From Rhizorhabdus wittichii RW1 (GTDB lineage: Bacteria; Pseudomonadota; Alphaproteobacteria; Sphingomonadales; Sphingomonadaceae), in contig CP000699.1 in NCBI GenBank assembly GCA_000016765.1, positions 1,426,001-1,490,000 of the forward strand: a stretch of 64,000 nucleotides of DNA, read 5' to 3'. Positions 42,900 through 53,423 of the stretch are shown one piece after another. Position numbers and translations under genes: made by a program. A model generated the notes under the pieces. It saw only the letters and a program-made list of their open reading frames with translations, was not told where the DNA came from and ran no database searches. The first letter of the stretch is position 1; each line of letters begins with the position of its first letter.

Positions 42900-44159
42900 A
42901 TGATGAACGGTCAGGACGTGGAATCGATCGGTCTCAGCGATCAGGAGATCAGCCGGAAACTGGCGCTCTACGATCGTTCGGCGGACCTCGACGCGCGACT
43001 CAGGGCGATCGGCGCCCGGCTCGGCGGCGACGGGCTCGACGCCCGCTGGCAGGCGCTGCTGACCGAGGGCGTGACGCCCGCCGGTCTGCGCGCCTATGCC
43101 GACCAGGCGGCCACCCAGGCGGCGCGCGGCGGCGGCGCGGGCGAAATCGCCCGCAAGACCCGCGAGGCGGTCACCCATCTGTGCGGCGAGATCGCGCGGC
43201 GCTTCGCCGAGGACGCCGACTTCGTCGGCCGGAGCTGCGAGGCCCTGGTCGCGGTCCATGCGATCCATTTCGACCTGGCCTTCGCCGTCGCCGGCGCCCA
43301 GGATCGGGCGTCGCAGCATCAGGGGCTCGCCGACGAGGGCCGCGCCTTCCGCACCAACATCTCCGAAACGCTGGGCCGCGCGCTCGACGATTCCCGTGGC
43401 CTGCGCCAGCGCACCGGCCAGACCTCGCAATCGGCCCGCGGCATGCTGGGCAAGACGTCCGAGGTCGCCGCCGCCGCCGAACAGTCGGCGCTGGCGATGC
43501 GCGAGGCCGCCCACACCGCCGCCGGCCTGATCCGCGCGATCGAGGAAAGCCGCGCCGAGGTCGAGGTCGCCGCGCAGATCGCCACCCGCGCCGCCGACCG
43601 GTCGATCCACGCCGTGGCGATCTCCGAGGTGCTGTCGGACCATGCCCAGGCGATCGAGTCGATCCTCGGCCTGATCCGCGACATCGCGGGGCAGACCAAC
43701 CTGCTCGCGCTCAACGCGACGATCGAGGCCGCCCGCGCCGGCGACGCCGGGCGCGGCTTCGCGGTGGTCGCGCAGGAGGTGAAGAGCCTTGCCAGCCAGA
43801 CCGCGCGCGCGACCGACGACATCGCCGCCAAGATCGCCGCGATCCAGGCCGCGACCCGCCAGACGGTGGAAGCCAACGGCGCGATCCGCGACATCGTCGG
43901 CGAGGTCCAGACCTCGGCCGAGCGCATCCGCACGACGATGGAGTCGCAGGCGCAGACCGTCACCATGATCACCGCCGCCGTCGACGAGACCGCGCTCGCC
44001 GCCGACTCGATGTCGACCACCATCTCCGCGATCCGGGCCGACACCGAGAATGTCGCCGGCGAGATCGACCATCTCGAAGCCGGCTTCCGCCGCGTCGACG
44101 GCGAGCTTTCGAAGCTGGAGACGATCACGGGAGACTTCGTCAGCCGCATAGCCGCCTGA
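42900..44159 (+). CDS. Soluble methyl-accepting chemotaxis protein
   Basis: This is a 419-residue chemoreceptor with no transmembrane helix and no HAMP domain, so it should be cytoplasmic. Residues 1-150 are an all-helical sensor-like domain of no family that I can name with certainty, loosely globin-coupled-sensor sized. Residues about 160-419 are the coiled-coil signalling domain with the conserved hairpin [20 protein letters not shown], then [14 protein letters not shown]. There is no C-terminal NWETF-type CheR tether. ATG 42900 or 42903 are possible; a TTG 10 codons earlier is less likely. No cheA or cheW gene is nearby. Confidence 0.87.
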   Translation: MMNGQDVESIGLSDQEISRKLALYDRSADLDARLRAIGARLGGDGLDARWQALLTEGVTPAGLRAYADQAATQAARGGGAGEIARKTREAVTHLCGEIARRFAEDADFVGRSCEALVAVHAIHFDLAFAVAGAQDRASQHQGLADEGRAFRTNISETLGRALDDSRGLRQRTGQTSQSARGMLGKTSEVAAAAEQSALAMREAAHTAAGLIRAIEESRAEVEVAAQIATRAADRSIHAVAISEVLSDHAQAIESILGLIRDIAGQTNLLALNATIEAARAGDAGRGFAVVAQEVKSLASQTARATDDIAAKIAAIQAATRQTVEANGAIRDIVGEVQTSAERIRTTMESQAQTVTMITAAVDETALAADSMSTTISAIRADTENVAGEIDHLEAGFRRVDGELSKLETITGDFVSRIAA

Positions 44160-44207
44160 CATTTCCACAGGAGCGGGTAAACGCTTTCGCGCTTCGTTTC
44201 TCATGAT

Positions 44208-44308
44208 CGTCATTCCCGCGAAGGCGGGAATCCATTGGGTCGGTTGACCGGCCCCCTGAAGGTTCGGAGATCGTTCGCCGGTGGATTCCCGCCTTCGCGG
44301 GAATGACG
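44208..44308. repeat. Pair of 27-bp inverted repeats with internal palindromes
   Basis: The arms at 44208-44234 and 44282-44308 are perfect reverse complements. Each contains the palindrome TTCCCGC-GAA-GGCGGGAA, so either one long hairpin or two short ones can form. The termini CGTCAT...ATCCA match the other dispersed elements. It fills the gap after the chemoreceptor gene and may end its transcript. Confidence 0.85.
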
Positions 44309-44385
44309 CTTGAAAGGCGCTTCTCCCCGCACCTCGGGGCGATCCGCCGTTGCCGTTCCGGCCAACAATCCTTATCCCGCGCCCC

Positions 44386-45096
44386 ATGACCATCAACATC
44401 CTCGCCACCGGCACCAGCCGGGGCATCGGCAGGGCCATCGTCGACCGCTTCGCGGACGAGGACGTCCGCATCGTCGGCCACCGCTCCAGCGACGGCGACG
44501 ACGACAGCATCGCCGCCGACCTTTCCGACCCGACCGCGCCGCGCCGCATCTGGGACCAGGCGCTCGAGCGGCTCGGCGGCCGGATCGACGTGCTCGTCAA
44601 CAATGCCGGCATCTTCGAGGCCGCCTCGATCGACGCGCCCGACATCGCCTGGACCGAGGCGTGGAACCGGACGATGCAGGTCAACCTGACCGCCGCCGCC
44701 GAGCTCTGCCGCCTCGCCGTCCTGCATTTCCGGCGGCACGGCGGCGGGCGCATCGTCAATATCGCCAGTCGCGCCGCCCATCGCGGCGACAGCCCGGCGC
44801 ATTGGCATTATGCCGCGTCCAAGGCCGGCATGGTGGCGATGACCAAGACGATCGCGCGCGGCTATGCGGCCGAGGGCATCCTCGCCTTCGCGGTCTGCCC
44901 CGGCTTCACCGTCACCGGCATGGCCGAGGATTATCTGGCGAGCCGCGGCGGCGACAAGCTGCTCGCCGACATCCCGCTCGGCCGCGTCGCCGATCCGGCG
45001 GAGATCGCCGAGACGGTCCGCTTCCTCGCGCTCGCCGCTCCGGCATCGATGACGGGCGCGGTCCTCGACATCAACGGAGCCAGCTATGTCCGCTAG
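44386..45096 (+). CDS. Short-chain dehydrogenase/reductase
   Basis: This is a 236-residue NAD(P)-dependent SDR. The cofactor loop is ATGTSRGIGRAIVDRF, with LVNNAGIFEAAS. The catalytic triad is in IVNIASRAAHRG (Ser), and in HYAASKAGMVAMTK (Tyr and Lys). The C-terminus PASMTGAVLDINGASYVR is typical of 3-oxoacyl-ACP reductase-like members. ATG 44386 is placed directly before the cofactor-binding strand. The end overlaps prmA by 11 bp. Substrate unknown; the overlap with prmA suggests only shared transcription. Confidence 0.9.
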   Translation: MTINILATGTSRGIGRAIVDRFADEDVRIVGHRSSDGDDDSIAADLSDPTAPRRIWDQALERLGGRIDVLVNNAGIFEAASIDAPDIAWTEAWNRTMQVNLTAAAELCRLAVLHFRRHGGGRIVNIASRAAHRGDSPAHWHYAASKAGMVAMTKTIARGYAAEGILAFAVCPGFTVTGMAEDYLASRGGDKLLADIPLGRVADPAEIAETVRFLALAAPASMTGAVLDINGASYVR

Positions 45097-46063
45097 GAGG
45101 AAAGCCGAACCCAAGGGCGACGGCGTCACCGGTTTCCCCTTCGCGCCCGAGCGCGAGGGAAGCTGGAAGATCACCCTGCCCTGCACCAAGGCCGAGGCCG
45201 AGATGCTGGCCGGCGACCTGCCCGAAATGGCGGCGTTCGATCCGCCGCCGACGCTGATGACCAGCGAGCCCGATCCGGACAGGCCCGACGACTGGCAGCT
45301 CGACGTCTATGTCGAGACCAGGCCTGCCAAGGCCCTGGTCACGGCGATCGCCGCGCTGGTGCCGAGCGCCGCCGGGATGAAGCCCGTCATCACCCACATC
45401 CCCGAGGACGACTGGGTCACCCTGTCGCAATCGGGGCTGGAACCGATCCACGCCGGGCGCTTCTTCGTCCACACGCCGCACAATGCCGATCATGTGCCCG
45501 AAGGGATGACCGGCTTCATGATCGACGCGGGCCGCGCCTTCGGCACTGGGCATCACGAGACGACCACCGGCTGCCTGATGATGCTCGACCAGCTCAAGCG
45601 CGGTGGCCTGCGCTTCGACGACATCGCCGATATCGGCACCGGCACCGGGCTGCTCGCCTTCGCCGCGCGGACGCTGTGGCCCGCCGCCCGGGTGATCGCG
45701 TCGGACATCGATCCGGTCTCGATCGAGGTGACCGCCGAGAACGCCGCCGTCAACGGCGTGTCGGTCGGGCGCGGGCGCGGACAGGTCGAGCTGGCGGTGG
45801 CCGCCGGCCTCGCCCATCGCCGGCTCAAGGCCCGGCTGCCCTATGACCTGCTGATCGCCAACATCCTGGCCGGCCCGCTGATCGAACTGGCGCCGGTATT
45901 CGCCAATGCGGTGCTGCCGGGCGGCACCGTCATCCTCGCCGGGCTGCTCGACAGCCAGGCCGAGGCGGTCGCGCAGGCCTATCGCCGGCAGGGCTTCTAC
46001 CTGGCGGGGCAGATCGTCCGCGGCGACTGGCCGACCTTGCGGCTCGTCAAGCGGAAACGCTGA
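45086..46063 (+). CDS. prmA: Ribosomal protein L11 methyltransferase
   Basis: PrmA trimethylates ribosomal protein L11 using S-adenosylmethionine. The 325-residue protein has an N-terminal substrate-recognition domain. The class I methyltransferase domain contains AFGTGHHETTTGCLMML, the SAM-binding DIGTGTGLLAFAARTL and VIASDIDPVSIEVTAENA. The catalytic NILAGPLIELAP corresponds to the NPPY-like motif of the family. Relatives include other protein methyltransferases, but GTGHHETT is characteristic of PrmA. It overlaps the SDR gene by 11 bp. Confidence 0.93.
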   Translation: MSARRKAEPKGDGVTGFPFAPEREGSWKITLPCTKAEAEMLAGDLPEMAAFDPPPTLMTSEPDPDRPDDWQLDVYVETRPAKALVTAIAALVPSAAGMKPVITHIPEDDWVTLSQSGLEPIHAGRFFVHTPHNADHVPEGMTGFMIDAGRAFGTGHHETTTGCLMMLDQLKRGGLRFDDIADIGTGTGLLAFAARTLWPAARVIASDIDPVSIEVTAENAAVNGVSVGRGRGQVELAVAAGLAHRRLKARLPYDLLIANILAGPLIELAPVFANAVLPGGTVILAGLLDSQAEAVAQAYRRQGFYLAGQIVRGDWPTLRLVKRKR

Positions 46064-46155
46064 CCCCGGCCGGACCGGCCCCGTCCTTCCTTTCGATACT
46101 ATTATCCATCCGAGCGCCTGCTATTGTCGGGTCGGAAGAATTTGGGGCACGGACA

Positions 46156-49100
46156 TTGAGGGGGCAGGCGCGGAAGGGATTCCTTCGATCCGGCGGGATG
46201 CTGGGCGGCATGCTGGCCATGTGCGCGCTCGCCTTCGCGGCCGCCGGCCCGGTTCGCGCCGCGCCGCGCTGGACCAACCTGGTCACCACCGTCTTCCACA
46301 ATTACGGCCGCGACCAGGGATTGCCGCATCCGGTGCCGACCGCGCTAGCGCAGGATCGCGACGGCTTCATCTGGATCGGCACCCAGGGCGGGCTCACCCG
46401 CTGGGACGGCTATCGCTTCCGCGCCTACAAGGCCGATCCCGACGTTCCGGGTAGCCTGCCCGACGACTGGGTCCAGATCCTGCACGTCGATCCGGCGGGC
46501 ACGCTGTGGATCGGCGGCGGCGCCGGCGGCCTCGCCCGCTATGACGCGCCGCGCGACCGTTTCGTGCGGGTGCCGCTCGGCCCCAGCGGGGGACGGACGC
46601 ATATCGGCGCGATCGCCGACGACGGTCGCGGCGGGCTGTGGGTCGGGACCGACCAGGGACTCCATCATCTGAACCCGGCCAATGGCGCGGTCCGGACGAC
46701 GCCGATCGCGATCGCCGACGCCCCGGTTCGCGCGCTGCTGCGCGACCGGAGCGGCGCGCTATGGGTCGGGACGAGCAAGGGACTGCTGCGCCGCGCGCCC
46801 GGCTCCGCCGGCTGGACGATCGTCGCGCTCGACCATGCGGCGGTCAGCATTACCGCGCTCTACGAGGATGTCGAGGGCCGGGTGTGGATCGGGACCCAGC
46901 GGCGCGGGCTGCTGCTGATCGACCGGCCGGGCGCGCGGCCCCGCGCAGTCGGCGAGGGCCCCATATTGTCGGCGGGATCGGTGTCCGCGATCAGCCCCGC
47001 CAGCCCGCGCGAGCTATGGGTCGGGATGCGCGGCAACGGTGTCGTCGCGATCGACGTCGCGACGCTGCAACCGCGTTTCATCCGGCACGACCGCACGGTG
47101 GCCAACAGCCTCGCCCATGACGACGTCTGGGCGCTGCTGCGCGACAAGGCCGGATCGCTGTGGGTCGGCTGCATGGGCGGGCTCAGCTACCATCCGCGCA
47201 CCTCGGGGCTGATATCGGCCATGCTCGCCTCGGAGAACAGCGTCGACGGGCTCAGCGCGACCGATCCGCAATCGGTGCTGGCGACCCGCGACGGCCGGGT
47301 ATGGATGGGCTATCTGGACGGCGGCGTCGACGTGATCGATCCGGCGGTCGGCCGTGTCGCGGCGCTGCGGCCCGGCGACAGCGGCGGCCATCGCACGATC
47401 CTGCCGCCCGACATCGTCTTCGCCCTGGCCGAGGATCGATGGGGCGGCGTCTATATCGGCACGCGGCGCGGCCTCTACCACAGCGGTCCCGCCGCCGACG
47501 GCGTCCGCCTGGTCCCGTTGCCGGGCCGCGACCCGCAGATGTCGGTCACGGCGCTGGCCTTCGACGACGGCGTGCTCTGGGTCGGCGGCGACGAGGACGG
47601 GCTGCTCGGCGTGGTCCCCGATCGGGCGGGACAGCCGGGCCGCGTCCTGTTCGGGCCGAAGGACAATGCCCGCCTGACCGACGACGGCGTCAACGTCATC
47701 CGGCGCGGCCTGGGGCACGACCTGTGGATCGGGACGCGCAACGGGCTCTACCGGCTCGACCTGGCGACCCACGCGATCGACCATATCGCCTTCGACGCCA
47801 CCGACCGCGGCGCCCTGCCCGGACGGAATGTGGTGGCGATGCTGATCGACCGGCGCAACCGCCTCTGGGTCGGCACCTTCGGCGGCGGCCTCGCCATGAT
47901 GACCGGCCGCGACGCCGCCGGCCGCTGGCGCTTCCACCGCATCGGGGTGGCGCAGGGGCTGCCGCACATGAACGTCGACAGCCTGCAGATGGACGGGTCG
48001 GGCACGATCTGGGCCGGTACCGACGACGGCCTCGCCCGGGTCGATCCGACGAGCTTCGCGGTCCGCGCCGTGCGCCAGGCCGACGGCTCCGCGCTGGTCG
48101 ACTATTATGCCGGGGCCGGCGCCACCAGCGCGGTCGGCGAGGCGCTGTTCGGCGCCAAGGGCGGCCTCACCATCGTCCGGCCGGGGCCCCTGCCCCGCTG
48201 GACGCTGCAACCGCCGCTGGTGGTGACCGACCTCAGGATCGGCGGCGTGACGCTGCCGGTGGCGCAGGTCAACCAGGCGACCGCGACCGCCCCGCTGACG
48301 GTGCCGCCCGACGCCAACAGCCTGGCGGTCGAGTTCGCCGCGCTCGACTATACCGCGCCCGAACGCAACCATTATGCCTATCGCCTCGACGGCTTCGACC
48401 GCGACTGGACCGAGACCGACGCCAACCGGCGGCTCGCCATCTACACCAATCTGCCGCCCGGCAATTACGTCCTGCGCCTGCGCGGCTCCAACCGGGCCGG
48501 CGTGTGGACCGAGCGCGAACGGACCCTGCCGATCCGGGTGCTGCCCGCCTGGTATCAGCGGCTGTGGCTGAAGCTGGTCGGCGGCGTGCTGCTGCTGCTC
48601 GGCGTCGCGATGATCGTCCGGTGGCGGACCCGCTATCTGCGCCGCCGGCAGGCCGATCTCGAACGCCAGATCGCCGAGCGCACCGCCGACCTGCGCGCCG
48701 CCAACGAACGGCTGGGCCATCTGGCGCTGACCGATCCGCTGACCGGCTGCGCCAACCGGCGCCATTTCCTGGCGCTGGCCGAGGACCAGATCGGCGCGGC
48801 GCGGCGCGGCGGCCGACCGCTGTGCCTGGCGATCCTCGACCTCGACGAGTTCAAGGCGGTCAACGACCGCCACGGCCATCCGGGCGGCGATGCGGTGCTG
48901 GAGATGGCGGGCATCCTCCTGCTCGACCATCTGCGCGAGGGCGACGCCGCCGGGCGGATCGGCGGCGAGGAGTTCGCCATATTGATGCCCAACACCGCGA
49001 TCGCCGACGCCCGGCTGTTCGCGGACCGGCTGCGCGAGGCGATCGCCACCGCCCGGATCACGGTCGACGGCCTGTCGATCGGAGTATCGGTCAGCATGGG

Positions 49101-49224
49101 CGTGGCCGAGCTGTGCGACGACGAGGATTTCGGACGCCTCTACGCGCGCGCCGACACCGGACTCTATGCCGCGAAGCAGGCCGGCCGGAACCGGGTAGAG
49201 ACGGTCGTCGCTCCGGCGAGTTGA
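46156..49224 (+). CDS. Membrane diguanylate cyclase with periplasmic two-component-regulator beta-propeller
   Basis: This is a 1022-residue sensor. A signal peptide ends near residue 35 (MLAMCALAFAAAGPVRA). Many propeller repeats of the reg_prop type follow (DGFIWIGTQGGLTRWDG, GGLWVGTDQGLHHLNPANGA, GTIWAGTDDGLARVDP) to about residue 680. A Y_Y_Y domain lies near 720-795, one transmembrane helix near 803-824, a short coiled coil, then a GGDEF domain. The active-site loop is GGEEF at 936-940, and an RxxD product-inhibition site (REGD, 927-930) sits five residues before it, so the enzyme should make and sense c-di-GMP. The start is uncertain: TTG 46156 or ATG 46198. Confidence 0.9.
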   Translation: MRGQARKGFLRSGGMLGGMLAMCALAFAAAGPVRAAPRWTNLVTTVFHNYGRDQGLPHPVPTALAQDRDGFIWIGTQGGLTRWDGYRFRAYKADPDVPGSLPDDWVQILHVDPAGTLWIGGGAGGLARYDAPRDRFVRVPLGPSGGRTHIGAIADDGRGGLWVGTDQGLHHLNPANGAVRTTPIAIADAPVRALLRDRSGALWVGTSKGLLRRAPGSAGWTIVALDHAAVSITALYEDVEGRVWIGTQRRGLLLIDRPGARPRAVGEGPILSAGSVSAISPASPRELWVGMRGNGVVAIDVATLQPRFIRHDRTVANSLAHDDVWALLRDKAGSLWVGCMGGLSYHPRTSGLISAMLASENSVDGLSATDPQSVLATRDGRVWMGYLDGGVDVIDPAVGRVAALRPGDSGGHRTILPPDIVFALAEDRWGGVYIGTRRGLYHSGPAADGVRLVPLPGRDPQMSVTALAFDDGVLWVGGDEDGLLGVVPDRAGQPGRVLFGPKDNARLTDDGVNVIRRGLGHDLWIGTRNGLYRLDLATHAIDHIAFDATDRGALPGRNVVAMLIDRRNRLWVGTFGGGLAMMTGRDAAGRWRFHRIGVAQGLPHMNVDSLQMDGSGTIWAGTDDGLARVDPTSFAVRAVRQADGSALVDYYAGAGATSAVGEALFGAKGGLTIVRPGPLPRWTLQPPLVVTDLRIGGVTLPVAQVNQATATAPLTVPPDANSLAVEFAALDYTAPERNHYAYRLDGFDRDWTETDANRRLAIYTNLPPGNYVLRLRGSNRAGVWTERERTLPIRVLPAWYQRLWLKLVGGVLLLLGVAMIVRWRTRYLRRRQADLERQIAERTADLRAANERLGHLALTDPLTGCANRRHFLALAEDQIGAARRGGRPLCLAILDLDEFKAVNDRHGHPGGDAVLEMAGILLLDHLREGDAAGRIGGEEFAILMPNTAIADARLFADRLREAIATARITVDGLSIGVSVSMGVAELCDDEDFGRLYARADTGLYAAKQAGRNRVETVVAPAS

Positions 49225-49231
49225 ACGAGGC

Positions 49232-50474
<1,243 letters not shown>

Positions 50475-50504
50475 TATAGCTTCAACCGATCGCCCGCCCG
50501 CCGC

Positions 50505-50873
50505 TCATTGCAGGTCTTCGAGCTCGTACAGCGGCCGGATCTCGATCTCGCTCGGTCCCATCATAGGATTGGGGCAGCGCTTCACCCAGGCGACCGCCTC
50601 ATCCATGTCCTTGACCTGCCAGAGCCAGAAGCCGGCGACCAGTTCGTTGGGATGGGCGAAGGGTCCGTCGATGACCGTCCGTCCGGGACCGTCGAACGCA
50701 ACGCGCTTGCCGCGCGAAGAGGGGGTGAGGCCGTCGCCCGAGACCATGATGCCGGCCTTGACCAGTTCATCGTTGAACTTGCCCATCGCCTCGAACATCG
50801 CGAGCGCCTCGGGGGTCGGCCGGAAGCCCTGCTCGCTGTCCTCGGTCGCCTTTACCAGAACCATCACACGCAT
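50505..50873 (-). CDS. YciI/DGPF-family protein
   Basis: This is a 122-residue ferredoxin-like alpha/beta protein of the YciI family. It shows MRVMVLVKATEDSEQGFRP, the DGPGRTVIDGPFAHPNELVA segment with the DGPF-type motif, and GFWLWQVKDMDEAVAWVKRC. In many genomes such genes sit beside an ECF sigma factor, but none is present here. ATG 50873 directly precedes the conserved start. Function unknown; family members resemble small-molecule dehalogenase or isomerase folds. Confidence 0.87.
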   Translation of the reverse strand: MRVMVLVKATEDSEQGFRPTPEALAMFEAMGKFNDELVKAGIMVSGDGLTPSSRGKRVAFDGPGRTVIDGPFAHPNELVAGFWLWQVKDMDEAVAWVKRCPNPMMGPSEIEIRPLYELEDLQ

Positions 50874-50980
50874 CGTCCGTCTCCTCGCTCGCGCCGGCTT
50901 CACGGCCTGACGCCGGAACGACGAACGGGGCTTCGGGGAGCCGACACTCTCCCGAAATTCTTTCGATGGTTCCGAAGAGA

Positions 50981-51139
50981 TCGGGCGGACAGCCCCCGGC
51001 TGTCCGCTAATTCCTCCCCGCGGCGCCTTGCAGCGCCGAGCAAATCGGGCGGACAGCCCCCGGCTGTCCGCTAGTTCCTCCCCGCGGCGCCTTGCGGCGC
51101 CGAGTAAATCGGGCGGACAGCCCCCGGCTGTCCGCTAGT
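50981..51139. repeat. 64-bp tandem direct repeat, about 2.5 copies
   Basis: Units lie at 50981-51044 and 51045-51108, with a partial third at 51109-51139. Full units differ at only a few positions. Each full unit contains two perfect hairpins: GGACAGCC-ccc-GGCTGTCC and CGGCGC...GCGCCG. The array sits between the YciI gene and the end of guaA, whose stop is at 51146. Confidence 0.88.
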
Positions 51140-51145
51140 TCCGAT

Positions 51146-52738
51146 TTACTCCCACTCGATCGTCCCGGGCGGCTTGGAGGTGTAGTCGTAGGTCACCCGG
51201 TTGATGCCCTGCACCTCGTTGACGATACGGGTCGCGACGCGGCTCAGGAAGGCGGCGTCGAACGGGTAGACGTCGGCGGTCATGCCGTCGGTCGAGGTGA
51301 CGGCGCGCAGGGCGCAGACCGAGTCATAGGTGCGGCCGTCACCCATCACGCCGACCGAGCGGACCGGCAGCAGCACCGCGAAGGCCTGCCAGATCGCGTC
51401 GTAGAGGCCCGCGCGGCGGATCTCGTCGAGATAGACGGCGTCGGCCTTGCGCAGGATGTCGCAGCGCTCCTTGGTCACCTCGCCGGGGATGCGGATCGCG
51501 AGGCCCGGCCCCGGGAAGGGGTGGCGGCCGACGAAGATCTCGGGCAGGCCCAGCTCGCGGCCGAGCGCGCGGACCTCGTCCTTGAACAGCTCGCGCAGCG
51601 GCTCGACGAGCTTCATGTTCATCCGCTCGGGAAGGCCGCCGACATTGTGGTGGCTCTTGATCGTCACCGACGGGCCGCCGGTGAAGCTGACGCTCTCGAT
51701 CACGTCGGGGTAGAGCGTGCCCTGCGCCAGGAAGTCAGCGCCGCCGATCTTCTTCGCCTCGGCCTCGAACACCTCGATGAAGGTCTTGCCGATGAACTTG
51801 CGCTTGGCCTCCGGGTCGGTGACGCCCTTGAGGCCGTTGAGGAACAGCGTCTCGGCGTTCACATGGACGAGCGGGATGCCGTAATGCTCGCGGAACAGAC
51901 CGACGACCTGGTCGGCCTCGCCCATCCGCATCAGGCCATGGTCGACGAACACGCAGGTGAGCTGGTCGCCGATCGCCTCGTGGATCAGCACCGCCGCGAC
52001 CGCACTGTCGACACCGCCCGACAGGCCGCAGATCACCCGGCCGTCGCCGACCTGCTGGCGGATCTCCTCGATCTTGGTCGCGCGGAACTCGGCCATCGTC
52101 CAGTCGCCGGTCAGGCCGCAGACATGGCGGGCGAAATTGGCGATCAGCTTGCCGCCATCGGGGGTGTGGACGACCTCCGGGTGGAACTGCACACCGTAGA
52201 AGCGGCGCTTCTCGTCCGAGGTGACGGCATAGGGCGCGCCCTCCGACACTGCGACCGGCGAGAAGCCGGGCGGCAGCGCGTCGACCTTGTCGCCATGGCT
52301 CATCCACACCTGATGATGCTCGCCCTCCTTCCAGAGGCCGTCGAACAGCGCCGAGCGGGTCTTGATCTCGATGAAGGCGCGGCCGAACTCGCGGCTGTCG
52401 TGGCTCGGCGTCACCGACCCGCCGAGTTGCTGGCACATCGTCTGCTGGCCGTAGCAGATGCCGAGGATCGGCACCCCCGCCTCGAAGAAGCGCTGCGGCG
52501 CGCGGGGCGATCCCATCTCGGCGACCGAGGCGGGGCCGCCCGACAGGATGATTCCCTTGGGCTGGAGCCGGTCGAACGCGGCATCGGCGGCGTTGAAGGG
52601 TGCGATCTCGCTGTAGACGCCGGCCTCGCGGACCCTGCGCGCGATGAGCTGGGTGACCTGGCTGCCGAAGTCGACGATCAGGATCGACTCGTGCGGCTGG
52701 CTGGCCTTCGGGGCGGTGGCGGGAAGCTGGGCTGTCAT
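51146..52738 (-). CDS. guaA: GMP synthase (glutamine-hydrolysing)
   Basis: This enzyme converts XMP to GMP using glutamine and ATP. The 530-residue protein has the class I glutamine amidotransferase domain ([31 protein letters not shown], nucleophile Cys in [17 protein letters not shown]). The ATP-pyrophosphatase domain follows ([21 protein letters not shown]-loop SGGVDS), then the C-terminal dimerisation domain ending [13 protein letters not shown]. Length is normal. The stop lies directly beside the 64-bp tandem repeat array, which may act in transcript termination. Confidence 0.97.
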   Translation of the reverse strand: MTAQLPATAPKASQPHESILIVDFGSQVTQLIARRVREAGVYSEIAPFNAADAAFDRLQPKGIILSGGPASVAEMGSPRAPQRFFEAGVPILGICYGQQTMCQQLGGSVTPSHDSREFGRAFIEIKTRSALFDGLWKEGEHHQVWMSHGDKVDALPPGFSPVAVSEGAPYAVTSDEKRRFYGVQFHPEVVHTPDGGKLIANFARHVCGLTGDWTMAEFRATKIEEIRQQVGDGRVICGLSGGVDSAVAAVLIHEAIGDQLTCVFVDHGLMRMGEADQVVGLFREHYGIPLVHVNAETLFLNGLKGVTDPEAKRKFIGKTFIEVFEAEAKKIGGADFLAQGTLYPDVIESVSFTGGPSVTIKSHHNVGGLPERMNMKLVEPLRELFKDEVRALGRELGLPEIFVGRHPFPGPGLAIRIPGEVTKERCDILRKADAVYLDEIRRAGLYDAIWQAFAVLLPVRSVGVMGDGRTYDSVCALRAVTSTDGMTADVYPFDAAFLSRVATRIVNEVQGINRVTYDYTSKPPGTIEWE

Positions 52739-52787
52739 GCCGAGCCGATAAAGGGCGGCGGCGCGGCTGTCCAGAGAGAGCGGGCAT

Positions 52788-52825
52788 GAAAAAGCCCGCC
52801 CCCGCGGACGGGAGCGGGCCTTTTC
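52788..52825 (-). terminator. Terminator between the small exported protein and guaA
   Basis: The arms at 52788-52798 (GAAAAAGCCCG) and 52814-52825 (GCGGGCCTTTTC) form a GC stem flanked by A and T runs. It is 21 bp downstream of the stop at 52847 and upstream of guaA on the same strand. Confidence 0.75.
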
Positions 52826-52846
52826 GCGATTATCGGCCGGTCGGGC

Positions 52847-53326
52847 TCAGCGCGCCGCCATCCGGTCGCCCATGTCGATCGTCTCGATCTGGCCTTCGCG
52901 GACCGCGCAGAAGAAGTGCCGGTCGCCGCGCTCGCCCCGGACGACGCCGTCGACCCGCCAGCCATCGGGGCCGTCGCGACCGACCGAGTCGACCGAGGAG
53001 ACGGGCCCGCGCGCCATGTTCTCGACCGCGTCGGTGCAGATCGACGCGACCTGGCGGGCATCATCGCCCGAGTCGCGCAGATCGTCGCGCTGGTCGTCGC
53101 CGCGCCGCGACGGGACCTGGTCGCGCTTGTTCTTGCTTGCCGACGAGGCGATCGCGATCGCCCCGCCGCCGATGATCGCGCCGAGCAGGATGTTGCCGAA
53201 GGTGTCGCCGCCGCCGCCATGGCGGTGATGATAGCCGCCGCCCCAATAGGGACGCGCCATCGCCGGGGCGGCCGCCCCCGCCAGCAAGGCCGCCGCCGTC
53301 GCCGAAGTGATGAATGCCTTGATCAT
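52847..53326 (-). CDS. Small exported hypothetical protein
   Basis: This is a 159-residue protein of no family I recognise. It has a signal peptide (MIKAFITSATAAALLAGAAA, PAMA cleavage) and a Gly/His-rich segment (YWGGGYHHRHGGGGD). A hydrophobic glycine-zipper-like stretch follows (GNILLGAIIGGGAIAIASSA), then a charged linker and a C-terminal domain with two cysteines (ICTDAVE, FFCAVREG). The glycine-zipper region suggests outer-membrane or cell-envelope association (inference). ATG 53326 is chosen as start of the signal peptide. It is followed by a clear terminator. Confidence 0.75.
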   Translation of the reverse strand: MIKAFITSATAAALLAGAAAPAMARPYWGGGYHHRHGGGGDTFGNILLGAIIGGGAIAIASSASKNKRDQVPSRRGDDQRDDLRDSGDDARQVASICTDAVENMARGPVSSVDSVGRDGPDGWRVDGVVRGERGDRHFFCAVREGQIETIDMGDRMAAR

Positions 53327-53423
53327 GTCGATGCCCCGCAAAATGCTACGCCTACGATGCTGGAAAATGCGATTAGCCGCCAGCAGATTGCGGTGAGCTG
53401 AATGGCGGGGAGGCCGCCATTCT

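Noticed and set aside
50981-51139. CRISPR array
   Set aside because: Repeats are directly adjacent with no unique spacers, the unit is 64 bp, and there are no cas genes in the window.
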